Assembly: GCA_934645275.1 (NCBI GenBank)
Contig: CAKUDW010000041.1
Coordinates: 1-11,505 of the forward strand
DNA: 11,505 bases
From: an uncultured Clostridia bacterium
GTDB taxonomy: Bacteria; Bacillota_A; Clostridia; Christensenellales; Aristaeellaceae
Direction of reading: 5' to 3'
Shown here: piece by piece, positions 4,455-11,092 of the stretch
Position numbering within the stretch: position 1 is the first letter of the stretch
How the letters are laid out: each line of letters begins with the position of its first letter
The notes under the pieces: generated by a model
What the model was told of the DNA's origin: nothing
Database searches by the model: none
Seen by the model: the letters and a program-made list of their open reading frames with translations, nothing else
Made by a program: the position numbers and the translations under genes

Positions 4455-6476
4455 ATGAAGAGAACAAGCAAGCAGATTCCCTATCGAATTCTGTCCATCG
4501 ATCCGTTTCTGAAGCCCTATTATGCAGATATCGCGCTGCGCATGCATCTGAATACTGAAGTGCGCCGTAAGCTATTGGGCGACAAAGCCGACCTGTCCGC
4601 ATTTGCCAACGGCTATCTATATTTTGGCTTTAACCGCACGGCGGATGGCTGGGTATACCGCGAATGGCTGCCCGGTGCAGATGAGGCATACCTGACAGGC
4701 GACTTCAACGCATGGAACCGCACTTCTCATCCGCTGCACCGCATCGACGGCGGTGTTTGGGAGATTGAATTGACAGGCGCAGATGCATTAAAGCACGGCC
4801 AGTTTGTAAAGCTGCTGGTGCGCCGCGGCGACGAAACCTTCGAGCGCATTCCCGCCTACATTCGACGTGTGTGCCAGGATCCAACCACGCGGCAGTTCTG
4901 CGGTCAGATCTGGGCCCCGGCACGCAGCTTCTACTGGACAGACGGCAGTTATAAAAAGCGCAAACTCTCCTCACCGATGATTTATGAAGCGCATATCGGC
5001 ATGGCGCAGGAAAAAGAAGGAATTGGCAGTTACCGCGAATTTGCGGACAACAACCTGAAGCGCATCGCCGAGCTGGGCTACAACGCCATTCAGCTGATGG
5101 CCATTCAGGAGCACCCGTACTACGCCTCCTTCGGCTATCAGGTATCCAATTTCTTCGCGGCCTCGTCATGGTACGGCGATCCGGAGGATTTGAAATATTT
5201 AATCAATAAAGCTCACGAAATGAACCTGTTCGTGCTGCTGGACGTGGTACATTCTCATGCTTGTCCGAACGTCGGCGAGGGACTAAACATGATGGACGGC
5301 ACAGACGATCAGTACTTCCTGCCCGGCGAGCGCGGCTGGCACAGCGCCTGGGGCACGCGCGTATTCGACTATGCGCGCCACGAAGTAATCCACTTTCTGC
5401 TGTCCAATCTGAAATTCTGGCAGGAGGAATATCACTTCGACGGCTTCCGCTTTGACGGCGTGACCTCCATGATTTATCAGGATCACGGTCTGGGTACAAA
5501 TTTTTCCAGCTACGATCAATATTTTGGACTCAACACAAACGTGGATGCCATTACCTATCTTCAGCTGGCGAACGAACTGGTACACGCGGTAAATCCCTTT
5601 GCCGTAACCATCGCCGAAGACATGAGCGGCATGCCTGGCATGGCGCTGCCCATGCGCGCGGGCGGTGTGGGCTTTGATTACAGGCTGTCCATGGGTGTGC
5701 CCGATTTCTGGATTCGCCTTCTGAAGGATCATCGCGATGAGGATTGGGACATGTACAAGCTCTGGTATGAGCTGACCACGCGCCGCCCCGGTGAAAAAAA
5801 CATTGGCTACTGCGAATCGCACGATCAGGCGCTGGTTGGTGACAAGACGCTGATCTTCCGCATGGCGGACGCCGAGATGTATACCGGCATGGACAAGGCC
5901 TATCATTCCCCGGTGATTGACCGCGCCGTTGACTTGCACAAGCTCATCCGCTTCTCGACGTTGGTGTTGGCCTGCGACGGCTATCTGAACTTCATGGGTA
6001 ATGAATTTGGCCATCCAGAATGGATCGACTTTCCGCGTGAGGGCAACGGATGGAGTTACAAATATGCGCGCCGCCAGTGGTCGTTGGCGCAAAATGGCTA
6101 TCTCAAATATGAATGGCTGGAAAACTTCGACCGTGCCATGCTGAAATTCGCCCGAAAGTACCGCGTGCTCAGCAAGCCGCAGGCCGTCAGCCTGTGGATA
6201 GATCAGGAACGCAAGATTATTTCCTTTGCCAAGGGCGATCTGCTCTACCTGTTCAATTTCAACACCGTGCAATCTGTAACCGACTACTTCATGCACGCCC
6301 ACATCACCGGCGAGGGCGGCTATCGCGCCATATTCAGCAGCGACGCCGCGGCCTTTGGCGGCCAGGAACGCGTGAATATGGAATACGTATATGAAACGAA
6401 GACCTGCGACCGCGGCGTGGGCTTTGAGGTGTACGTGCCCTGCCGCACGGCCATCGTGTTCCAAAAAGTGGAATAA
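4455..6476 (+). CDS. glgB: 1,4-alpha-glucan (glycogen) branching enzyme, GH13_8 type
   Basis: The 673-residue cytoplasmic enzyme cuts alpha-1,4 glucan chains and rejoins them by alpha-1,6 bonds. An N-terminal CBM48-like beta domain (about 50-165) contains GWVYREWLPGADEAYLTGDF. The GH13 barrel has DVVHSH (Asp263, His268), FRFDGVTSM with the nucleophile Asp334, TIAEDMSGMP with the acid/base Glu388 and ESHDQALVGDK with Asp457. The conserved NFMGNEFGHPEWIDFPR follows, and a beta domain closes the protein. The FRFDG, AEDMSGMP and ESHDQALVGDK forms are those of eukaryotic (GH13_8) enzymes; usual bacterial GlgB (GH13_9) has GLRVDAV, AEES and LSHDE. ATG 4455 lies 9 bases after GGAGG; a GTG at 4449 is too close. 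No other glycogen gene is adjacent, so its partner synthase must be elsewhere. Confidence 0.94.
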   Translation: MKRTSKQIPYRILSIDPFLKPYYADIALRMHLNTEVRRKLLGDKADLSAFANGYLYFGFNRTADGWVYREWLPGADEAYLTGDFNAWNRTSHPLHRIDGGVWEIELTGADALKHGQFVKLLVRRGDETFERIPAYIRRVCQDPTTRQFCGQIWAPARSFYWTDGSYKKRKLSSPMIYEAHIGMAQEKEGIGSYREFADNNLKRIAELGYNAIQLMAIQEHPYYASFGYQVSNFFAASSWYGDPEDLKYLINKAHEMNLFVLLDVVHSHACPNVGEGLNMMDGTDDQYFLPGERGWHSAWGTRVFDYARHEVIHFLLSNLKFWQEEYHFDGFRFDGVTSMIYQDHGLGTNFSSYDQYFGLNTNVDAITYLQLANELVHAVNPFAVTIAEDMSGMPGMALPMRAGGVGFDYRLSMGVPDFWIRLLKDHRDEDWDMYKLWYELTTRRPGEKNIGYCESHDQALVGDKTLIFRMADAEMYTGMDKAYHSPVIDRAVDLHKLIRFSTLVLACDGYLNFMGNEFGHPEWIDFPREGNGWSYKYARRQWSLAQNGYLKYEWLENFDRAMLKFARKYRVLSKPQAVSLWIDQERKIISFAKGDLLYLFNFNTVQSVTDYFMHAHITGEGGYRAIFSSDAAAFGGQERVNMEYVYETKTCDRGVGFEVYVPCRTAIVFQKVE

Positions 6477-6490
6477 GCGCATGTTTTTTT

Positions 6491-6529
6491 CAGGCGGCTG
6501 CACTTTGAATACAGCGCAGTCGCCTGTTT
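6491..6529 (+). terminator. Probable terminator of the branching enzyme gene
   Basis: CAGGCGGCTGC (6491-6501) pairs with GCAGTCGCCTG (6516-6526) through 11 base pairs including one G-U, with a 14-base loop. Only a weak T tract (TTTCAATATT) follows. A run of seven T (6484-6490) lies just before the stem. It starts 14 bases after the stop codon. Confidence 0.55.
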
Positions 6530-6601
6530 CAATATTATTCATAGTATCCATATATTTGCACGCTTCGTGCCAATCCCACGCAAATTACTGTGCATTTGCG
6601 C

Positions 6602-6630
6602 TTGCCTTTTCCGCTTTATTCCATTATAAT
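6602..6630 (+). promoter_or_regulatory. Sigma-A promoter of the GNAT gene
   Basis: TTGCCT (6602-6607) and TATAAT (6625-6630) are exactly 17 bases apart. A start near 6637 gives a leader of about 23 bases, which holds GGAGGTGG at 6651-6658. Confidence 0.78.
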
Positions 6631-6659
6631 CGTAATAACGAGTAAAAAATGGAGGTGGA

Positions 6660-7100
6660 ATGCCTGTGAATATTACCGTCCGCAAGTGCATGATTTCCGA
6701 CGCGCCGCGCATTCGAGAGCTCAGTCGTCAACTGCTCGGCTTTGATTACCCAGAAGATAAGTTCGAAGCAAACATTCGCCGGCTGATGACGCGTGCCAGC
6801 AATCTGCTGATCGTAGCAGAAAACAACGGCACAATGCTCGGTTTTGCGCATGCCTGTGACTTTGACATTCTATACGGCCCGCATCTGAAAATACTGCGCG
6901 CCATCGCAGTGGATGAAAAATACCGCAGTTACGGCGCGGGCAAAAAGCTGCTTGAAGCTGTGGAGGACTGGGCCAAGCGCACCGGCGCCAGCGGTGTTCG
7001 CATATACAGCGGCTCGGAGCGTACTGCGGCCATCGGGCTGTACAAGGCCTGCGGCTACGAATTCGTGAAACCTGAAACCAAATATAAAAAGGACTTTTAG
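6660..7100 (+). CDS. GNAT family N-acetyltransferase
   Basis: The 146-residue protein is a single GNAT domain that transfers an acetyl group from acetyl-CoA to an amine; the substrate is unknown. The N-terminal strand and helix ITVRKCMISDAPRIRELSRQ are typical. The acetyl-CoA pyrophosphate loop is RSYGAG (89-94), after the strand ILRAIAVDEKY and before the helix KKLLEAVEDWAK. The closing motif YKACGYEFV (128-136) contains Tyr128 and Gly132. ATG 6660 is only 4 bases from the core GGAGG; an in-frame GTG at 6666 has better spacing and would remove two residues. It forms its own transcription unit between two terminators, so the neighbours give no clue to the substrate. Confidence 0.9.
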   Translation: MPVNITVRKCMISDAPRIRELSRQLLGFDYPEDKFEANIRRLMTRASNLLIVAENNGTMLGFAHACDFDILYGPHLKILRAIAVDEKYRSYGAGKKLLEAVEDWAKRTGASGVRIYSGSERTAAIGLYKACGYEFVKPETKYKKDF

Positions 7101-7103
7101 CAT

Positions 7104-7150
7104 AAAAGCGCGCGCCGCTTCGGTTTGAAATGCCGAAGCGGCGCGCTTTT
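7104..7150. terminator. Bidirectional terminator between the GNAT gene and engB
   Basis: GCGCGCCGCTTCGG (7110-7123) and CCGAAGCGGCGCGC (7133-7146) form a perfect 14-base-pair stem with a 9-base loop. It is flanked by AAAA (7104-7107) and TTTT (7147-7150), so it has a T tract in both directions. It lies between two convergent genes, 4 bases after the GNAT stop and just past the engB stop. Confidence 0.92.
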
Positions 7151-7152
7151 AT

Positions 7153-7758
7153 TCAGTTTTCTTCAGCTTCCTGCGGCGGCGCGATCAACTCGCAAATTCT
7201 GTCTGCAAGCACGTCCAACCCTGTCTTATCCTGAGAAGAACAAGCCAGCACCTCCCAGGGCTGAACCGCCAGCGTGCGGCAAATCAGCTGGATTGCCCGC
7301 GCACGCTGAGCCTTGGACAGCTTGTCCGCTTTGGTGGCGATTACTGAAAATGGAATCTCGTAATGGCGCAGGTATTCCGTCATCATCTGATCCTCCTGCG
7401 TCGGCTGGTGACGTATATCCACCAGATGGAACACATGACGAAGATTTTCCGAACCGGTCAAATACCCCTCTATCATGCCAGCCCACTTCTGCTGTTCGCT
7501 CTTGGGCGCGCGCGCAAAGCCATAGCCCGGCAAATCGACCAGGAGAAACGCCTCATTGATAAGGTAATAGTTAATCAACCGCGTCTTGCCCGGTTCAGAA
7601 GACGTGCGGGCTAACTTGGAATTGCGGGTCAGACCGTTGATCAGCGAAGATTTCCCCACATTTGATTTTCCGGCCATCGCAATTTCCGGCATGCCCTGCT
7701 GTGGAAACGCCGAAAATGCGCTCTGTGACAGCAGAAATTTTGCTTTTTTGATGGTCAT
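7153..7758 (-). CDS. engB: Ribosome biogenesis GTPase EngB (YsxC/YihA)
   Basis: The 201-residue GTPase is a TRAFAC-class protein required for assembly of the large ribosomal subunit and usually essential. The G1 loop is GKSNVGKS (30-37), G2 is Thr59 in EPGKT, G3 is DLPGYGFA (75-82), G4 is TKADK (142-146) and G5 is around Ser174-Ser175. The WAGMIEGYLTGSENLRHV and LVDIRHQPTQED segments are also typical. The length is normal. ATG 7758 overlaps the lon stop as ATGA, so translation is coupled to lon. The lon-ysxC pair is conserved in Bacillota (also in Bacillus subtilis). The gene ends at the bidirectional terminator. Confidence 0.97.
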   Translation of the reverse strand: MTIKKAKFLLSQSAFSAFPQQGMPEIAMAGKSNVGKSSLINGLTRNSKLARTSSEPGKTRLINYYLINEAFLLVDLPGYGFARAPKSEQQKWAGMIEGYLTGSENLRHVFHLVDIRHQPTQEDQMMTEYLRHYEIPFSVIATKADKLSKAQRARAIQLICRTLAVQPWEVLACSSQDKTGLDVLADRICELIAPPQEAEEN

Positions 7759-10118
7759 ATCGCCAGCCTCATCTTTTTCTGATCCTTTTGTCCTATCAGC
7801 ACCTGTGCGAGCGCATCGTCAACACTGTCAATCAGCGTGATCTCCATTTTCTCAAGAATTTTGGGATCGATCTCTTCAAGATCCTTTTCATTCTCGCGTG
7901 GCAGCAGTATATGCTTCACATCCATACGATAGGCCGCCAGCAGCTTTTCGCGGACGCCGCCGATGGGCAGTGCCTTGCCATGCAGCGTGACCTCGCCCGT
8001 CATTGCGATATCGCCGCGCGCGGGCAAGCCCGTAACCGCGCTGATAATTGCGCAGCTCAGCGCAACGCCGGCCGAGGGGCCATCCTTAGGCACGGCGCCC
8101 TCCGGAACGTGCACATGCAAATCGTGCTTTTCAAAGAAATCCGCAGCCACACCGTAGCGTCCGGCACGCACGCGCGCCACCGACTTGGCGATTCTGGCCG
8201 ATTCGCGCATCACGTCGCCGAGATTACCCGTCAACTCCAGATTGCCCTTACCATCCATCACCAACGCTTCCACGGGCATCAGCTCGCCGCCGACGCTCGT
8301 CCATGCAAGGCCGTTCACAACGCCAACCTCCGCTTTCGCCGCACCCGGCTGACGAAGGTATTTCCGCGGGCCAAGATACTGTTTCAGATCGCCCTCCCGC
8401 AGTGAAATGACCTTCTTTTCAGGGTTTTCAATAAACGCCAACGCCGCCCTGCGGCATATCTTCTCAATACTGCGCTTGAGCGTGCGCACGCCCGCTTCGC
8501 GCGTGTAGCCATCGATCACTTCCGCCATCACGGCCTCAGATATGCGCAGTGCGCCCTTCTTCAAACCGTGCGCCTCCGCCTCGGAAGGCAGCAGATAGCG
8601 GCGTGCGATCTGCACCTTCTCCTCCTGTGTATAACTCGGCACCTCTATGACCTCCATGCGGTCGAGCAGCGCTCGATCGATGGGCTCTGTAGAATTGGCC
8701 GTGGTAATAAACAACACGTCGGAAAGGTCGAACGCCGCTTCGATGTAGTGATCACGAAAGCCGCTGTTCTGCTCCGGGTCGAGCGCTTCCAGCAGCGCCG
8801 CCGCAGGATCGCCGCGCATATCGTGGGCAATTTTATCAATTTCGTCCAACAGGAACACGGGATTGACGCTCTTGCAGCGGTTGATGCCGGAAATGATTCT
8901 TCCGGGCATCGCGCCAACATAGGTCTTGCGGTGACCGCGAATCTCAGCCTCGTCATGTACGCCGCCCAACGACATCTGCGTAAACTTGCGCCCAAGCGCC
9001 CCGGCGATTGACTTTGCAATGGACGTTTTGCCCACGCCGGGCGGGCCCACCAGGCAGATGATCGGACTCTTTAACCCGTCCGTGCTCTTGCGCACAGCCA
9101 GATACTCAATCAGTCGATCCTTTACATCCTTCAGGCCAAAATGATCCGCCTCCAGCATGCGCCGCGCGCGCTGAATATCAATGCTCGATTCTTCGCGCAT
9201 GCCCCAAGGCAATTCAAGCATGTATTCGATGTAGTTCTGACTCACGCTGGATTCCGGTGACTGCGCCGCCGTGCGCGCCAATCGCTTGATTTCCCGCGCC
9301 ACTTTATCGCGCGCTTCCTCCGGCATTTTGGATTCGGCCAGTTTGCGGCGGTATTCGGCGATTTCTTCATCCTCATCTACACCGAGCTCATCCTCAATGG
9401 CATGAATCTGTTCGCGCAGATAATACTCATGATTGTTGCGATCCATCGCCTCGCGCACGCGCTGTTGAATGCGATCCTCCAGCATTTGCAGGCTGATCTC
9501 GCGGCCCAGCAACTGCGACGTTGCTTCCAGGCGCTGCCGTACATCGAAGCACTCCAAAATCTGCTGCTTGCCTGGCAAATCACCGATCAGTGCGCTGGCC
9601 ACGCTGTCGCATAGCATACCCGGGCGCTTTTCACCCTCAATGCTCTGTATAAACTCATTCATAGAAGCGTCGCGCTGCTTCACAACCTGCTTTGCAAGCG
9701 TAACGATTGAGCGCATGTAGGCCAGCGCTTCCACGTCCGCCGCCTGCGTCTCCGCCGCCGGACTTTCTGAAACTGCGCCCGCCTCGGCATAACTTGCACC
9801 CTCGCTTATGTCCACCAGAAGCGCGCGTATGTCGCCCTGAAGCATCAGCCGCAGCGTCTGATCGGGCATGGGCATGATCTGACGTATCGTGGCGATCGTA
9901 CCCACGGTATAAAGATCCTCCAGCCCCGGATGATCCACCGTCGCGTCTCGCTGGGAAACCACCAGCAGGCGGTGATCGCCGTTCATGGCCGCTTCAACGG
10001 CGGCAATGGACCGTTCTCGCCCTGCGTCGAGCGTAATCATGCAGCCCGGAAAAACTGCCAGCCCACGCAGGGGCAACAACGGCAGCTGTATTTTATTCTT
10101 ATCTAGCCTGGAATTCAA
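7755..10118 (-). CDS. lon: ATP-dependent protease Lon (LonA type)
   Basis: The 787-residue cytoplasmic AAA+ protease degrades misfolded and regulatory proteins as a hexamer. An N-terminal substrate-binding domain (about 10-205, opening LPLLPLRGLAVFPG) is followed by a helical region. The AAA+ module has Walker A GPPGVGKTS (Lys364) and Walker B VFLLDEID (Asp425, Glu426). The S16 protease domain has the catalytic Ser682 in KDGPSAGVALS and Lys725 in IGGVREKLLAA, the usual 43 residues apart. The length matches Bacillus LonA (774) and E. coli Lon (784). The start is TTG at 10116-10118, with GGAGGA (10132-10127) 8 bases upstream; no ATG fits the family N-terminus. It is cotranscribed with engB. No CIRCE or CtsR-like operator is apparent upstream. 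Confidence 0.97.
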   Translation of the reverse strand: MNSRLDKNKIQLPLLPLRGLAVFPGCMITLDAGRERSIAAVEAAMNGDHRLLVVSQRDATVDHPGLEDLYTVGTIATIRQIMPMPDQTLRLMLQGDIRALLVDISEGASYAEAGAVSESPAAETQAADVEALAYMRSIVTLAKQVVKQRDASMNEFIQSIEGEKRPGMLCDSVASALIGDLPGKQQILECFDVRQRLEATSQLLGREISLQMLEDRIQQRVREAMDRNNHEYYLREQIHAIEDELGVDEDEEIAEYRRKLAESKMPEEARDKVAREIKRLARTAAQSPESSVSQNYIEYMLELPWGMREESSIDIQRARRMLEADHFGLKDVKDRLIEYLAVRKSTDGLKSPIICLVGPPGVGKTSIAKSIAGALGRKFTQMSLGGVHDEAEIRGHRKTYVGAMPGRIISGINRCKSVNPVFLLDEIDKIAHDMRGDPAAALLEALDPEQNSGFRDHYIEAAFDLSDVLFITTANSTEPIDRALLDRMEVIEVPSYTQEEKVQIARRYLLPSEAEAHGLKKGALRISEAVMAEVIDGYTREAGVRTLKRSIEKICRRAALAFIENPEKKVISLREGDLKQYLGPRKYLRQPGAAKAEVGVVNGLAWTSVGGELMPVEALVMDGKGNLELTGNLGDVMRESARIAKSVARVRAGRYGVAADFFEKHDLHVHVPEGAVPKDGPSAGVALSCAIISAVTGLPARGDIAMTGEVTLHGKALPIGGVREKLLAAYRMDVKHILLPRENEKDLEEIDPKILEKMEITLIDSVDDALAQVLIGQKDQKKMRLAI

Positions 10119-10151
10119 TGAGCCGTTCCTCCAAAAAGTTGCTATGTGCTT

Positions 10152-10179
10152 ATTATATATGAACTGTGTAAAAAATCAA
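10152..10179 (-). promoter_or_regulatory. Sigma-A promoter of lon-engB
   Basis: On the minus strand, TTGATT (10179-10174) and TATAAT (10157-10152) are separated by 16 bases. A start near 10145 leaves a leader of about 27 bases that contains the GGAGGA site of lon. Confidence 0.75.
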
Positions 10180-10356
10180 GCTGAAACGCGCTGGTGTTTT
10201 CTTGGTTTGCTGCAAGGTTTTGCCGAAAGCCGTCGAAGAACACAAGCCGTCGCCAATTCTTAAAATCCGCTCCACGAATTCCAGCAGAATCGGCAAGGGC
10301 ATACTTTACAAGGCTACGATACCTTTACTGCTTCGCTGCATGCTGATTCTCATCCT
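10180..10356. other. Unassigned intergenic stretch between the DUF1292 gene and lon
   Basis: About 177 bases separate the terminator after the DUF1292 gene from the lon promoter. I find no convincing promoter, hairpin or gene here. A 49-codon open frame on the minus strand (10302-10153) has no ribosome binding site and runs through the lon -10 box, so I do not call it. The stretch may be a degraded gene or repeat, but the sequence alone does not show it. Confidence 0.4.
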
Positions 10357-10396
10357 TTAAAAGAAGCGGGCTCCACCCTTAACGGCAGAACCCGCT
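10357..10396 (-). terminator. Terminator after the DUF1292 gene
   Basis: On the minus strand, AGCGGGTTCTGCC (10396-10384) pairs with GGTGGAGCCCGCT (10377-10365) through 13 base pairs including three G-U pairs, with a 6-base loop. TTCTTTTA follows. The G-U pairs become A-C mismatches on the other strand, so it acts only in the minus direction, 19 bases after the DUF1292 stop. Confidence 0.85.
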
Positions 10397-10415
10397 CTCT
10401 TTAAAGCAATGGCGC

Positions 10416-10772
10416 TTACTCGTCCTCGCCTTCGATGTCGATGTCGATGTCGATTTCTTCGCCGATGTCAGCTTCTTCTTCGTCAAAATCGGAATTCTCA
10501 ATAATGTCGATCAGCTTTTCCGCAAGCGCTTCGTCCACAGGCACGAATTCTTCCATATCGTCGCCCACGGGCACGACCTGCATCACAAACGCCTCGCGCG
10601 GGCTATCACAGTCACCGCAGGATTCTGCTTCGCAGTCCGAGCACTTATCATCGCCGAGCTCCGCCAGAAGCGCGTATTCCTTACCTTCATAGAAAAGATA
10701 GTCCAACACTTCCATGGTCAGTTCATTGCCCTGATCATCCTCAAATACGACAAGATCTCTCTCTTCTTCCAT
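10416..10772 (-). CDS. DUF1292 (YrzB-like) protein with a Cys4 insertion
   Basis: The 118-residue acidic protein opens with a DUF1292 pattern: two strands around LVVFEDDQGNELTMEVLDYL, then YEGKEYALLAEL (28-39), and later AFVMQVVPVGDDMEEFVPVD with a closing helix. The function of the family is unknown. Unusually, the loop after residue 39 carries Cys44, Cys47, Cys52 and Cys55 as CxxC-x4-CxxC, which could bind zinc or another metal. The C-terminus is a long acidic tail with an Asp-Ile repeat. ATG 10772 has AAGGAG (10785-10780) 7 bases upstream; the open frame extends further, but without support. It is expressed from its own promoter and ended by a strong terminator. Confidence 0.85.
   Translation of the reverse strand: MEEERDLVVFEDDQGNELTMEVLDYLFYEGKEYALLAELGDDKCSDCEAESCGDCDSPREAFVMQVVPVGDDMEEFVPVDEALAEKLIDIIENSDFDEEEADIGEEIDIDIDIEGEDE
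10432..10455. repeat. Hexanucleotide tandem repeat in the DUF1292 gene
   Basis: Three exact copies of TCGATG and a fourth with one change (TCGATT) lie in tandem. On the coding (minus) strand they encode alternating Asp and Ile in the acidic tail. Changes in copy number would add or remove two residues without shifting the frame. Confidence 0.85.
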
Positions 10773-10823
10773 TGCCGAGCTCCTTAGTATTCCCCAATAT
10801 TTCAGTTTCACCTGATGCGCCCT

Positions 10824-10852
10824 ATTATAGCGCAAAACGGGCGAAAAGGCAA
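10824..10852 (-). promoter_or_regulatory. Sigma-A promoter of the DUF1292 gene, overlapping a terminator
   Basis: On the minus strand, TTGCCT (10852-10847) and TATAAT (10829-10824) are exactly 17 bases apart, the same -35 and spacing as in the GNAT promoter at 6602. The -35 box is formed by the loop and 3' arm of the terminator hairpin at 10834-10864. A start near 10817 gives a leader of about 45 bases. Confidence 0.78.
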
Positions 10853-10864
10853 GCCTTTCCGCCC
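10834..10864 (-). terminator. Probable terminator after the DUF896 gene
   Basis: On the minus strand, GGGCGGAAAGGC (10864-10853) pairs with GCCTTTTCGCCC (10850-10839) through up to 12 base pairs with one G-U, leaving a two-base TT between the arms; the inner pairs must open to form a loop. GTTTTG follows, a short T tract. It begins 9 bases after the DUF896 stop and shares bases with the next promoter. Confidence 0.65.
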
Positions 10865-10873
10865 ATGGTCCGC

Positions 10874-11092
10874 TCACTTATCCTTCTTTTTCGCCGCATC
10901 TCGAAACGGTACGCGCGTGCCATCCGGGTACTCCACCACGGTATTATCCAGCTGAGCACGCATTTGGCCGCGAAATGCCGCCAGATAATTTGCACGCAGC
11001 TGATGCCGCTCGTCCATTTCCGCTTCGGTCAGCGCGCGCTCGCGCGAGAGCTGCGTCAGTTCATTGATGCGCCGAATGCTGCGGTCATCCAT
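10874..11092 (-). CDS. DUF896 (YnzC-like) small protein
   Basis: The 72-residue cytoplasmic protein matches the DUF896 family of Bacillota: IRRINELTQLSRERALTEAE (6-25), then a second helix with LRANYLAAFRGQMRAQLDN and a tail with VEYPDGTRVPF. The domain is a small helical hairpin. In Bacillus subtilis one member is encoded in an SOS-controlled locus, but the molecular role is unknown and no SOS box is visible here. ATG 11092 overlaps the stop of the upstream gene (TGATG) and has GGAGGA (11107-11102) 9 bases upstream; a longer frame from 11119 would lie inside the neighbour. The lysine-rich tail AKKKDK is typical. It is probably cotranscribed with the SIMPL gene. Confidence 0.92.
   Translation of the reverse strand: MDDRSIRRINELTQLSRERALTEAEMDERHQLRANYLAAFRGQMRAQLDNTVVEYPDGTRVPFRDAAKKKDK

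Noticed and set aside
6484..6490. Run of seven T after the branching enzyme stop as a terminator tail
   Set aside because: No hairpin lies directly upstream of it; the nearest stable stem is downstream, at 6491-6526.
5283..6551. 422-codon open frame on the minus strand inside the branching enzyme gene
   Set aside because: It is the antisense shadow of a conserved enzyme gene and starts beyond its terminator region without a credible ribosome binding site or family motif.
10153..10302. 49-codon open frame upstream of lon on the minus strand
   Set aside because: It has no ribosome binding site, no recognised motif, and its end lies in the lon promoter.
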